Positions 42,013-54,748 are shown, counted from the first letter of the stretch. The stretch: DNA of 64,000 nucleotides from Stichopus chloronotus (GCA_021234535.1 CM037840.1:27533020-27597019), one strand, 5' to 3'. Notes: a model not told the origin generated them from the sequence alone. Numbers and translations are program-made.

Positions 42013-45000
42013 GTAAGTATTACGGGTTTACAGTCCATGGTCTCTTCTGGTCTAGTCTTGCCCACTATTTAGTTTTAATGATGTCTCTTTATTTCCCGTA
42101 TTTGCCAGATTCCATCCAGTTCGATTTAATTAACTTAAAATTAGACAGCGGTATGCATAGATACCAACACCTGAAATGACACCCCCTCCCCCACCCCATG
42201 CACCCCATCAGAATCAAAACCCTCATTGATGGGTTTAACTTACTTTTAACTACTTAGTTTCTAGGCTTTAAATCAAAGTTATGTCTTTTTCATGTACGTT
42301 GTATAATGTCACACATATGCAAAGTTTGTCGATATTTGGAGAAAACGTTATTACGCATATGCTGCCGTTCTATGTAATATAAAATAACATGCAATGATGG
42401 CTGTACCGGGAGTATTGAATAGCACGAATTAACTTTCACTGTTTAACTGTATCATCAATTACCCTATAAAAGAATCATTCAAGACATCATTGAAAAAGGA
42501 ATTTCAAATATTGATAATCAATTAATTGTGCCATTTAACAGACAGTATTGGCGATATGACGACACGCCTTAAAATGAGGATGACGTGATACGTAACAATC
42601 AAGCCCTATTAATAATTTTAAAAAATGACAAGAATATCGCCATGCGGTACCTGATACTTTTCACTTAATTCATTGATACCACGAAATGTCTGCCCTTTAA
42701 AACTTCCGTAGATTTACAGAACAAAAGTATAAATTACGAGAAAACGTGCTGTAACTTTGCTTACAAAATTTTCAGCTTTTTATTCATTTCTTCTTCTTTT
42801 TTTGTTCTGTGTTTCTACAAAGATCTTGTAGACATTTTTGTACAGTATGATGATATCTATAAAACGTAGTGAAAAACTTTATGAATATTTTTTTCATATC
42901 TACGTTTCTTCTTCAGTTGCTAATATCGCTTGGAGTAGCTGGTATAGTGACGACGAAAAAGAACCACCCTGGGCCTGTAAGTTTTAACTGCATCACCCAA
43001 GTTGTATTTCTTCATATTGCTGAGAGAAAATTATTAATTTGGGTGAACCAACATGGTCGACACTGGTGTCTAAGGAACGACAAAAGGAGCAATGAATTCG
43101 GTGTAGGGTTTTATTTTAAGTGCATAGCGATATAAAACGATGAAGTGTAGCAATGTGACAATTGAAAGTTCTTATGAAATGAAGTAACAGCGATTTAAAG
43201 TAAAGTAGAAGGGATATAAACTGAAATAGTATGGATTATAAAATAACGGCACTTCCAACTCGTTTTCCCATTTGGTGTTCCATTCTGGGTGAAGCAAAAT
43301 GGCCGAAATCACACACTTTCAGTGACTTCACATGAGACTGATCAATTAGCGTTGAGGAAGCGCCGATTAGCCAATCCAGTTAACTAAGCGATCAGTGACT
43401 ATTTCTGCGTAGCATTCAAAGAAAGTAAGATGAAACGCTCAATTCGATCACTTGTATTGGCTGGTGAATGGAACACTACTGAGAGACCAAACGCTCTAGC
43501 AGTAGACGCTCAAAACGCCAACGCTTAAAACGCTGTTGGTGTGAAAGAACCTTTAGTGATGGTTTTATTAACGAAATTGGTAAAAGTTTGAAACATTGCA
43601 AGATCAATTTTGAGCTATTGTTAACTGTCAGTCTCTAAAAGTATTCAAAAATTAAACACATTCTGTTCAAAACGAGACACTTGTTGAAAGTGTTCCCCAT
43701 GCGTTTATTTCACTGTCTGAAGCGTTTATTGTGTTTTTTTTTTTAATGTTACTGCTATAGGGTAAAACACCTTTGAGTACTTAAAATCTATTACAAAACA
43801 GTGTTTTTTTTTTGTTTTTTAGTGTAGGTATACCACATAGTTACGAAATCTATAGAGTTTGTTTCGAGTTTTTTTTTGGGGGGGGGGTGACGGGGTAAAT
43901 GTGACCACAAACTTCACCCTTCTGTAGTGGTGTGCCCCACTTCAGTCTTTTTGGTAAATCTAGAGGTACGGTAGTGTGTGCCCGGAGACTCCCCAGAGGT
44001 AAATCCGCCCGCAATGTTAATTGCGATGTACAACGATACACTGACACGGTGGTCGAAGATAAAGGCAGGGTAATAATCAGTTTTTGTTGTTGTGCTTTTT
44101 CCTCTACAGTTGTTAGTGTATTGGGTGCTCTTTCTCGTTAATTTTGCAATCCGGTACATAGCAATTTGGATCAACTGTGGTAATTTATCTAGCGGTACGG
44201 CACAACGAAAGTTTTGCAAGTGGTGGCGGTCGGAGAACTGTAAATACGAAGACACCGTTCCAGGAGATTACGTCTCCTGTTTGTCCGTTGAACACCTTCC
44301 AAATTTCTGTGATGGACATGTGGTAAGTACATGTTCGTCCCCTTTCACGATATGTTACAACTATTGGCGTAGCGACTAAAACAAGAGATTGCATTTCGTC
44401 ACAGTTATAGGCTATGTTACTTTACCATCGACTTTGTACCATCACATTGTCATATTAGGCTGTTTTCGCAAACACGACGGAAGCGCAGAGAGTACGAGGA
44501 AGCAAGAGTCGTGACGTTACCTGTAATCGGACACTCGTCATTCCTTTGAACGGGTTCGTATTTTGTGGAAGGAGCGCGCAGGATGAAACATACCTAATAG
44601 CATGTGGCTGCCGGCATCTTGTCTAGAACGAATGTTAATTTGCATGAGAGCGGTTGTAGACTTCGTCAGGATGGAGGGTAATTGTGTGGCCACTATGGTG
44701 ACTGCTCGATTTTGCTCACTGTACACTGGATTCCATGTCCGTGTCGGGTTTGCGAAAACAGCGCCCTATTAACCCTGAGTAACGGATCCTCTCATAAATC
44801 ACAGGAGCGCTTGCCGGAGCGCTCCGTCGTGCTGCATGCACTGCGTAACTACTTCCACGTAATGCGCGTACGTTGAGTCCGTGCACAAGTCAACTACTAA
44901 AGCCAACTCCATTGATTTGCAATTATCAATACGGCAGACTGAAATCCCCAAAGTGACGTAACGAATTCCAAGGCGCTCCATTCATGTGATGATCCAGTGC

Positions 45001-46517
45001 CAGATATGGAAGCATTTGGCGAGCAACCATAATCATAGCTACAGTCTTGGACAAAATTGTTGGGACACTTTGTCACACGTTGCAAATATAATGCTGAATT
45101 TTAGGTGAGAGGATAACATGAAACCCCGCGCCTCTTTCCAGTGTTGCGCTATAGAAGTGAATGTTCCCTTTGAACAGCAATCCTATAGCCAACATTGAAC
45201 GTGGGCGCGGGGTGTCCCAAGGTATTTTGTCCAAGATTGTAGCCTGCAGTTTGTGTTGTCGAACTCGGTACACATCTGGACAGATTATTATACATAACTA
45301 CGTATAATGATGCATCAAAATATGCGTGACGTGTTTAACAAATCATGTCGTCTTCTATTTTTCACAGGATCTGAGGTACAGCGTCGATGTAATATTAACC
45401 ATCATATGCTGCTTGAGTATAATCTTGGTTGCCATAGGAACATTTTGTGATCCCTTCCAATATTGCACAGAGCACGGAAAACGTGAAACAAGACAAGAAC
45501 TGGTAGTAAGGACCAATAATTTCAAGTTGTGTTTAGTTACCATACGTGAAACATTTTAAATTAAATGAAAATTATTCAACTTTTCATGTTGCCATGAGTG
45601 ACAGTTAGAAGCGTATGACGTAATGTAGGTTCCGATGATTTCACGTGGACCTACCGATGACCAGAGGGGCCATTGTCGTCTCATGTATTCTGATTTGATA
45701 TCATGAAAACAATATCAAATTAATGTCACCTCACGTTCATATATCACAGAACATTCTCTGTTCAAAGTAACAATGTCTGTTCCTTCTTCCATTTTCTTTC
45801 AAACCAAATGACAAGTAACCCAGAACTATGAATTTGCAGATTCGTAATTAATCACCTCATTTATGATTTACTAATCCCGTAACTTTGAAAAAGACATGGG
45901 TTTAAAATTAAACCATGGGTGACATTTAGGTTATAGCTTCTATATAGAACCATTGCCATTTTCTGTAAATGCGGAGAGAGTCATGGCAGTACAGATCAAT
46001 TATACGTCAGTTGTGAAACATTGGAGCTGGATATGGTGAATGCCTGAGAAACCTCACTGGGCCTTGGAGAACAATCAGGGTCTCTAAACCACGGTCCCCC
46101 CCCCCCCCTCAAAAAAAAAATAGCGAACACAGGACGGAGGTTTTCAATGGAAATACACGAAAACAAAACTCTCATTGACTTTTTCAAAGTTATAATAAGT
46201 CCCTTCATAAGTAACATTATGGGATTGTCAGTGACCCTCTCAGTGTACCAATGTGTTCTGTTTCTTACACATTGAAGATAACACTGATTAAAACGACATG
46301 AACCGCTGATATTGTAAACAATGTTTTCTCTCCTTTGTATTCATAGGGTGACGTCATGATTTCCGTTCCTCCTCTCAACCATTCTATCGGTGTACCTCCT
46401 CCGGTATATACTGCACTCTCTAACTCCTCTGACTATTCTGGTTACAATGAGACTGCAATGAGTCTACCTAATCTGGCGGTCGAAGGTCGGTTGCTAATGA
46501 CGACGAATGGCCTGTGA
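41754..46517 (+). CDS. Four-pass membrane protein, possibly CD20/MS4A-like (5 coding exons)
   Basis: Coding exons 41773-42012, 42917-42976, 44110-44322, 45368-45502 and 46347-46517, all GT-AG and all phase 0, give 272 residues and a TGA. The first exon opens at acceptor 41753 with 19 nt of 5' UTR, so at least one upstream non-coding exon is expected. Predicted membrane segments: about 33-53, 69-92, 101-121 and 177-198, with cytosolic ends. The loop between segments 3 and 4 is about 55 residues, with cysteines at 123, 136, 144, 157 and 167 and an N-glycosylation site (NLS). The tail is Pro/Ser/Tyr-rich (GVPPPVY). The spacing and a phase-0 intron inside segment 2 resemble CD20-like proteins, but no signature is decisive; a TM4SF- or claudin-like origin is possible. 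The function is unknown. Confidence 0.75.
42917..42976 (+). CDS. Four-pass protein A, exon 2 (60 nt)
   Basis: Acceptor cttcttcag, donor cct|gtaagt. Twenty codons complete membrane segment 2 (LLISLGVAGIV) and give the short basic loop TTKKNHPGP. Confidence 0.85.
43270..43560. mobile_element. Possible decayed DNA transposon end
   Basis: The right side carries several AAACGCT(C/T) repeats, then TTGGTGTGAAAGAACC, a composition seen at the ends of some MITEs. No matching left terminus was found, so this is only suggestive. Confidence 0.25.
44110..44322 (+). CDS. Four-pass protein A, exon 3 (segment 3 and Cys-rich loop)
   Basis: Acceptor tcctctacag, donor gtg|gtaagt; 71 codons. Segment 3 (LLVYWVLFLVNFAI) is followed by the large loop with five cysteines and the motif CKWWRSENC. 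Confidence 0.88.
44458..44766. mobile_element. MITE-like element with about 22-bp terminal inverted repeats
   Basis: GCTGTTTTCGCAAACACGAC at 44459 matches the complement of 44741-44762 (GCTGTTTTCGCAAACCCGAC) at 19 of 20 positions. TATTA flanks both ends (44453-44457 and 44767-44771), a possible target duplication. No transposase frame. It lies in the intron between exons 3 and 4 of four-pass gene A. Confidence 0.65.
45042..45239. mobile_element. Tc1/mariner-type MITE, 198 bp, TA-flanked
   Basis: The left end CAGTCTTGGACAAAATTG and following TTGGGACAC match the complement of the right end (CAATCTTGGACAAAATACC, TTGGGACAC) with few changes. Both ends abut TA (45040-45041 and 45240-45241), the target of IS630-Tc1/mariner transposons. 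TTGGACAAAA near the tip is typical of that group. Non-autonomous, in the same intron as the element at 44458. Confidence 0.8.
45368..45502 (+). CDS. Four-pass protein A, exon 4 (segment 4)
   Basis: Acceptor tttttcacag; donor ctg|gtagta at 45503. A competing donor three bases on (gta|gtaagg at 45506) also keeps frame and would add one Val. Encodes VILTIICCLSIILVAI and the Cys-containing juxtamembrane FCDPFQYC. Confidence 0.85.
46347..46517 (+). CDS. Four-pass protein A, exon 5 (tail and stop)
   Basis: Acceptor tgtattcatag. Fifty-six codons of Pro/Ser/Asn/Tyr-rich tail, then TGA at 46515-46517. The NHS, NSS and NET sequons in it would not be glycosylated if the tail is cytosolic, as a four-pass topology predicts. 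Confidence 0.8.
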   Translation, partial: GDVMISVPPLNHSIGVPPPVYTALSNSSDYSGYNETAMSLPNLAVEGRLLMTTNGL

Positions 46518-49500
46518 CAGTCTTGATTTCCAGTTTTGTGTATCGAACGCCGTCTGAATCGCCGTCTGAAGTTCTTACATCTTTTGATTCAGCCTGAGTC
46601 AGTACTCTTTCGAGAAAGGAAAAGAAAAGAGAGATATGTTTTTGTGGGGAATAATTGTGGCTAAGTTTTTTGAAATCACTCTGGGTGGTGTGTTTTTTTT
46701 TTCTTAAAGAGTGGCCATTATTGGTGTCATAACCCAGAAACTAAATCACATTGATATGAAGTAATAACGCCACAAGAACTAATTACTATAATCTTTTACT
46801 CGCTGGGCTTTTAGGCATTGAATGACATGATCTCAATCCTGATGTAAAAGAACTGCAACCGAATGCTGTCTTCTTATTTTTACATACTTTGTACATAGGT
46901 TTCTGTCTTTGCTATAGATAGGTTATTTATGAAATGCTACGTATGCTTTATCTTTGAAACATATTTATTTTGGTGAGAGAAAGTCAACTTTCAATTGTGG
47001 AATACTTCCCCAGAATGAAGTCGTCGTGTTAAATGACCATATTGTCGTAATGGTGAAATTACGCTCTCCCTGTAAACCGGTGTACGTTACCGAAAGCGTT
47101 AGTAACCGGTCTAGATTCGGTCTGATGATAATTTGCATTGAAAAAGAATTCGAAAAGAAAAAAGAAAACAGCGAACGATAGCGGGAGATATCGCTGAAAT
47201 ATGAAAAGTAATCGTGAAATAGAAAAGTAATCGAGAAATACGAAAATACGATATCGAAAATAATTCCGAAATATTGAATGTAATCGTGAAATAATTATGG
47301 AAATATTAGTTAAGATCAAAGAGAAATATATTGATTGAAAAGCGCTACTACGGCAGCTGAGAAGGATTACGTTAGTATCTTTTTTTTTATAACTGTCAAT
47401 CATACGCTATAATTATATATATTATAATCACTCCACACTACCCTTCCCATACATGGTGGATCGAAAATAATTCTGATTTCTCTCTTAAGTCGTAAAACCT
47501 TCCTTTGTCACAGGGATGGGATGATGCAGCTAAGGTCCCTTGCATTATATAGCTCAAGTAAAATAAGACCATTTGATGTTTACTTGACCCTGTTATCATT
47601 TGCTTCCTGAGTAGGATATATAATCGCTGACATGCTATGAGGTTAGTAACAAGATATACCACACTTATCGTTTGTCTTAGTGTGGTACGAAAAACAGAAA
47701 ATTTTAGCCACTTTCAATTCAGCATGCATACCGTGCTTTAAAGCACTAAAAGTAACGACGCAAACAGTCCTGACATGTATATATAGGATAGAAACATGAA
47801 TAAACTTGTTGTTCATAGCGCCCACACCCAGCTTTGCCTATTTTACTGCTCGGGTTGACACAATGATGCAATTAAGTCCTACCATACCAAGAGGGACATT
47901 GAAACAAAGTACAGGAAAGCAATGTATGGGGGCAGTATAGAGTGGTTAAAGAGGCTTCTGGGGTTTTTTTCTTTTAAATTTTCCTAAATACGTCAAGTTT
48001 CTTTCCAATACCAATGACAAATGGTCAAACTAAAAGAATCCGCATGTGTCACATACAAACAAACATTAATGAGTGAGTAATTCACCAAAAAAAAAGTTGG
48101 TTGTTGAAAATTCGTGACCTAGACATTTTGTCACATTAGAAATAATTCATATACACACAGCCAGTGCAAAGTCAGGGTTAAAAAACTGACTGAAACTTTT
48201 GATAGTTGTTCTTAGCTATTGGATGTAAGACATGAATAATTATGTTAATTTTAAAACATTGCAGGTGTCTGAACCCTTTCAAAACGTCAAAAACTGATCG
48301 GTATCAACTCCATGAGTCAAATTAGTGGCATAGGAAGCGTGGTACCATCCTTATTGTCACAAATGGCTGCGTGGTCGTCATGGCAACCAATCGTAATATA
48401 TGATATCATGCATGAGAATTCGTCTAGAGACTTGCACCGCTAACCTCTCCATAAGTCTATGACCCTAACTTAGCCTCATCAGGTATACATCAATATGATA
48501 AACATGTCTCTAGACACGACCGTGAAAAAAACTACAAAACAAAATGTGGAGATCATGTGAACATTTTTTTTTTTTTTTTTTATTTTTTTGCAGAATGTTT
48601 ATTCATTCCTCATTTGAGGATAGAGATTGCGCAGAAGGATCTGCGGAGTCATTCTCAGACGGAGGTTCTCATTCGCATCGTTTTAATTCTCCGCGAATGC
48701 AGATACACTACAGGTCAAATCATATTTCGTAAATAAATCTCATTTCATGGCAATGAAGTCTACTTTACAGTTGTGTATATGTTTTATGTATGCTGCGGTG
48801 AGGGACAAGTTCTGAGTTCTTAAACGAGAAAAAAATAATGCCTTTCATTTTTCTATTGTAATTTTTCTTCTCAAAAAAACAAATATGAACACTCATCTTG
48901 ATTTTATTTACAGAGACCTACAGCTGATTTTAGTCTGGCAAATTTGTTATAAAGTCACTCACTACTGTACTTGTTGAAAACGATCTAGAAAGTTTTCAGA
49001 ACGGTTTTTCTTTTCATATTTTTTAAAGAATTTCTTTTCTCTCAAAGGATTTTTGTTGTAAGCAGAATTGAGTGAGTGTAAGGAGGCCAGATATAAAAAA
49101 ATGCCAAAAGTTTGTTACTAGTGTCTAATTAGTTTTTGCACAGTCCCTAATTTGAGATTCGGCAACTATGACGCTTTTTTTTTTTTTTTTGCTGGTCACA
49201 AAGCTAACACTGGCAGCTCCTATTGATTAATCGCATCTCATGTAGACAGCATAAGGACCTCCGTCCCGCTAGAAAAGTAATTTTTTTTAAAAATAATGTA
49301 TAGTAATTTTTAATGAAGTTTAAATCTAACTACAAGAAAATAATTAAGTGGGAAACATTGCTCAAATTGTTGAGTTATGACAGCTCTAATTTTGGCAGCA
49401 GCAGCTCACAACTGGGAATTTACTATGCTTTTCAAACTGTTGCCAATGACGTCACTCGTTTTGTCTGATGTTTTTTCTTTCATGATGTATATGACCAGAC

Positions 49501-50167
49501 GTCATCCATCGACTCAGTGCATCCTGTGGTATTAAATCTTTTTTTTTTTTGGCTATGCGCACGATATGTACTCATAACACCCTCTCTAATAACGCTATAT
49601 CTCTTTAAATCTCCATGGTTACCAACAGAATGGACCTCCTGAACATTGCCATGGTAACGACGACTATGCATGTGCGCGGTTGGTCTCGATGTGAAGTGCA
49701 ACATAAATATTTACACGTCAGTGTTTATGCATTGTCATTGAGCAAATAATGCAAACTTTATCATTTGAGCCACTGACGTACGGTCGATCATTTTGACAAC
49801 TACACTTTAAAAAGTCAGGATAATCTAGGTTTGATATTGGTCACCCATTAAGGGTTAAAAATATGAAAAAAAAAGTCGAGCTGAAAGATTTGAAGCAGAA
49901 ATTTCTGCAAGACACCATGTTGAAATAAAAATTCTAATGTCAGAGGGCCGGTGTAGATCTCCGTAGTTGTACATTCCGAAATATCGAGAGTGACATCACA
50001 ACAACCAATCGGTGGATCGCTTTCAGCTGTCTGTTGCAACGATGTGTCACATGTCGTCTGTGGCAATCCGTATCTTTGAATGACGTATTATCCAATGGAC
50101 CAATGAGCGATATGACACACTATCACACTTTCTGAAAATCATCTTCGTCCCTCGATAACTCGTAATA

Positions 50168-50442
50168 GGGAGCTTTCGATTGATACGTCCACTAGTCGAC
50201 TGCTACGACTGCTACGTCATTTTTTAGCTCATGCGCATGCGTCACGTCGTCTCCTTCGTCCACTACACAAATCAAGAACGCGTCAACCGTGGTTTTACCG
50301 TCCTCGATTTGGCAAAATCACGGTTTACGCGTTCTTGATTTGTGTAGTGGACGAAGGAGACGACGTGATGCATGCGCATAGTTTCAACAATGACGTAGCA
50401 ATCGTAGCAGTCGACTAGTGGAGGTATCAATCGAAAGCTCCC
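50168..50442. mobile_element. Foldback element, 132-bp arms, 11-bp loop
   Basis: The arm at 50168-50299 (GGGAGCTTTCGATTGATAC and on) pairs with 50311-50442 over nearly its whole length; the clearest mismatched patch is around 50225-50235. TA lies on both sides (50166-50167 and 50443-50444). It has no coding capacity and is a young palindromic MITE by appearance. Confidence 0.85.
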
Positions 50443-50699
50443 TAATGAGAACTTCACAACGATTAAACTCCCGTTTATTTCATTTATTTGATTCTTCCAC
50501 AACTTGACAAAATCACTTGATATGTTTTGATATTCATTGGATAACACGAGGCCCGGTTTACTTTTTAGTAATACTGAAGTACAGTAGCAAGTGACAAGGT
50601 ACAACTACAAGTTGCGACGGAAAGTTTTCACAAAAGTTGTTCTGAGCTCAACTGGGAATTAGTAATTCCATATTGAAACCAATAACAACATTACAACAA

Positions 50700-51130
50700 C
50701 AGAATACTAATACACTATAATTTCAACCCCCTCACCCAAGAAAAAGCAAAACCAACCTACGACTACAATACAAGTATAAATGATAGGAGGAAGAACCACT
50801 GCTAATATTTGTCGAGGACATATACGTCTTGAGATAATTCTTGAACTGTGCATATTGAAAAATTCATATTTTAACGACAAAGAATTCCACACGTTGACTT
50901 AGCCATGTTTTAGACTTTTTGGGGGCATCGTTCTTGCAGGGAAACAAATAAAGGTCTGATCTTACACGAGTATAGAGTATAGGCATGAATTCGACTGTTG
51001 CGAGTGTGAAAATCGTGAGACTCATTTGGTGGGCAACTGTTCTCCAATCTCGAAATAAAAGGTCGATTACAGTAAGCGGAAGAGTAATTGCAAACTTTGA
51101 AATAACCTCGAATTAAATCTCTTCCCAATA
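50700..51130 (-). pseudogene. Relic of a non-LTR retrotransposon reverse transcriptase C-terminus (tentative)
   Basis: On the - strand a frame near 51000 reads HDFHTRNSR, like the HNTR(N/Y)S motif near the end of many LINE reverse transcriptases. After a frame break it reads VWNSLSLKYEFF near 50890, like the (L/V)WNSLP motif that normally follows at this distance. Frames are interrupted, so it is inactive. The match is by pattern only. Confidence 0.4.
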
Positions 51131-52677
51131 AGATTGAGTTGCCATGCTCTAATTCGTCCTTTCATACAAAACAAGAGAGGGGAAAAAAAGAAAGAGAAAA
51201 AAAAAATGCAATTTTCCCAGACTTACCCAAACACATGCAATTTACATTTATTTTATCATCGCAAACTGCATTTAGTTCATGATAATTCATCAAGATGGTG
51301 TGCCAGAATAGCACTGAATATCTCAACCGTGGAGAAGTCATTTCGAATATGGACGGCCGATGAGGACTTTATTCGTGAGATCCAAACTGTGAGGACCATC
51401 TGTCCATTTAATACCAACATTACGTAGAATCAAGTTTCGATAGAAAGTCACTCTAAAGTTTGCGACATACATTGATCAATCCGCGTGAAAGGGGAATGAG
51501 TTTCTCTTCTTTTTCTTTTCTTTAAAGATATTCTTAGATTAAACTCATAAAATAGTACGAAAGCAGTCATTAAATCAACTAATTCACTACATAAAAGTTT
51601 ATTTTCATCAAAAAGTAGAATAATAACAGGTGTAATCGAGTTTATGCAAATTCCTTTTAACTTTAACCCACCAGTTTCCATGGATTTCTGTTTCGAACTT
51701 TTTTTGGCGCTCCTCCTGGTGCTTCGGTCTATACAACGTCCAGCAGACCAATATAAGATGCAGTGATCATAAACCTTACTCAGCCTATGCTTGATTGAAC
51801 AAAGAGTGTCACATATCTATCAGTGATGAACAAATGACACATAAATCACAAACCTAAGAAATCAAGGTTGGCAAAGACTCCTGGCAGCGATCATTTTCTT
51901 GAAGACTGAATTGGTTGATGATTGCGTGATATTTGTAAGCTCGTTAAAACGCTGAAGATCGGGAGGATTTGATACGGTAGGTGCTCGGCTTGCAGAGGGA
52001 ACTTTGCCTACGTCATTGCTTATCCGCGAACCGGGATGTGCTGCTCTGACCAACCTTGTGTGACGACATTTTGAGCAAATAGAAGGCAATTCATGGTCGG
52101 AACCCCTCCCGTCTTCACAAACCACAATCTCGAGGCCTACCTTTTTAACCTCAGTAACCCTAACTTTTGACTGCTATACCGTTTCATAGTCATTGACAAG
52201 TCCCGATGGAACAACTACAGCTGTTTTGTAAATTCACGGTGGTTGAAAATATCAATTCAAGGGGCACACGCATTTCTGAACCGTTATTGGTGAGTGGAAT
52301 AAATACGGTTTGAAAAATATAATAATAAAACAATACAGTTTGAAAAATATGTCATCAATAAGTCGATTCCAAGCCGAAATGAGATCTGTATAATGTCAGT
52401 GTACATGCCAAGTCCGTTATATTTTGTAATATATCAAAATTTTACCAATAAAGGCAAGGCATATGATTGGTTCACACTTAAGTGTCAGAATTGTCTGCCT
52501 TGTTGTGAATATCAAAAAGAAATACTGACGTGCTATACCGAATTTCATGTAGGCATGCACCCCACATGTGACTAACCATGCGTCATTCGATGCCCCATGT
52601 TACATTTTGGACGATAGCATTAAAGGGTCGCATTGAGTTAATATCCTCTATTTTGTGACCCAGTTTGAAGGAAACAA

Positions 52678-52934
52678 TTAAAGACAAAAACTCATCACCC
52701 CAGACAGTTTCAATTCTCCCAACCACCTACCTCTAGTCCCTCCCTCAGCCTGTCTTACATTCCTCCACGTGTGTAATCAAAACAATGGATCCCTGTGTAC
52801 GCTGTGTAATACGAGCTGCTCTGCGTCTTTCGAATTTGCTGGCAATCTAAGAGTATTGTAAGTTAGAACCAATTGAGAATTTTGCTTTCCGGGAAGTAAA
52901 AATATAGCTTAGGGTGATGCGTTACAGCCTTTAA
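52678..52934. mobile_element. TTAA-flanked MITE, copy 1
   Basis: About 240 bp match the copy at 57951 at roughly 90 percent by eye, from CATCACCCCAGACAG to ACAGCCTTTAA. The right terminus is intact; the left terminal repeat (TTAAAGACAAAAACTCATC) is diverged. No coding frame. Confidence 0.8.
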
Positions 52935-54585
52935 ATGCCAGTACTTCTAATAGGCCTAAGCTTCATTAGTCATGTATCTATAACTGCAGTTTTTGAAAAT
53001 TTGAGAAATCGCAGTTTGTTTGTTTTTGTTGTTTTTGTTGTTTTTATTTTGTTTTGTAACAGGAATTGCTTATGCTTAATACCTATATTTCAAAAAGTCT
53101 CTGGTCGCAGATTTTTAACAAGACATCTGATCGTTAATTACCCTATCATAGTTGTTTCAGTTGTGCGTCAGATGTTCAGAGACGTTTTACTTTGACCTTT
53201 TACCATCAACGTATGGGGAATACTCAACAGGGGTGACAAAATACGGCATGAATTTTGTGAACCATCTCGATGAGCCCCTTTAAGTCTAGGATAAGCACAG
53301 GTCAGCTTCCAAACAACAACAAGAAAAGGTGAAAAATATAGAAAAGATACAAAAATGAGGATATACACAAAAAAAGCTTATCAATGAAAATGGAGATTGA
53401 ATTACCGAATGAAAGGCTTGTATAGTAGTAAATATTACAGCTTGAAAAGCAAGTGAAGGGTGGGGAGGGGGTGTTGCTATAGTAGGATCGAACTCCCAAA
53501 ATGACGTCTCGAAATGATATATTTAAATGTTGAAATACTGAACCCACCTGTCCTTCGAACTCTTTACAAGGGGTATAGAGGGACTATGGCACTACCAGTC
53601 AAACACAGCACTGCCCATCCACACCCTCCCAAGCGTTCTTCATTGCAAATGCAAGCTCTATTTGCCTATTTGCCTATCTACGCATCAGCCCTATATATTT
53701 GTTTACTTTCGTGTTATGAATCAGCCATACGCGATAAGTGAGAAAATTTTCATAATTAAAATAAACCTGCACCATGATAACTTTGATTGACTCCGGTACT
53801 TTTGTTCGAGGGTTAAAATATTTAATCCCTTACGTCATCCACTTAGGTAACGAAGGTGGCATAATTAATGATTAGCTATATAGTGTGGATGGCTGACTCT
53901 TCTGATCCATTGATATGGTTCTGGTGGTTTTAGGGGGGACTTTGCCCTTTTAAGCTGCCCGCTACAACGAAAAGTGATTAACTATCAGTAGGGTTTCATA
54001 GCAATTGTGTTCATTATCATTAAAATGCTTGAATCTCGCTGCCTGTGGTTTGCACACATCGAACTAAACGTTCTTTCTGTTAGGAACAAAACGACTGGTT
54101 AAACAGGAAGGTATCTTGTGTGTCGCAATTTGGAAGTCTGTTTTAAGTTATATTGCGGATAACTTTCGTCGGAAATCTGAAAAGAAAGCTGCTGTCGTTT
54201 TACTTTAAGTTGTAAGTTGACACTGTTCGTGGTCCGTGTTTGTTTGTTTGTTTGTTTTTATGTGCGGTGACACCTTGCTTATTTGTGATGGCTTGTGATG
54301 CATTTTGCTTGAACAATAGCCCGATCAAAATGTGGCCTGAATAGGTAGTGTATGTATTTTATTGAGCTGGTCTCGTCCGTTACATGTGAAGGTAACAGCA
54401 TACACTAAGTGGATTTAACGGATACATCCACCAGATTTGCATGCAATGTTATGTTATTCTTTAAATTTATACACTTTTCATGATTTGAATTTTCAAGTAC
54501 AATGGGCCACAAAAAGTTAGGCACCCAGTCTGCCAATCCTTCATTCAGTCTGTTAGTCTGTATCCTCATTAATTCAGTCAGTTTA

Positions 54586-54748
54586 ACCATTCCTTCATTC
54601 ATTCGTTCGTCCATTTATTCGTACGTTCGTTTGTTTTTTCATTAATTAATTCATTGATTCTTTTGTTCATTCATTCATCGGTTTGTTCATTTATTCATTT
54701 GTTCATTCATTCAGCCATTCGTTTGTTAATTCATTCGTTGGTTCATCT
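54586..54748 (+). repeat. Degenerate ATTC/GTTC tetranucleotide repeat
   Basis: About 160 bp of TTCATTCATTCG, GTTCATTT and ATTAATTAATTC-type units. Low complexity; the overlapping reading frames are not genes. Confidence 0.85.

Noticed and set aside
51862..52125. 87-codon - strand frame with CSKCRHTR
   Set aside because: A possible Cys-pair is visible, but there is no second pair, no splice context and no family I can name.
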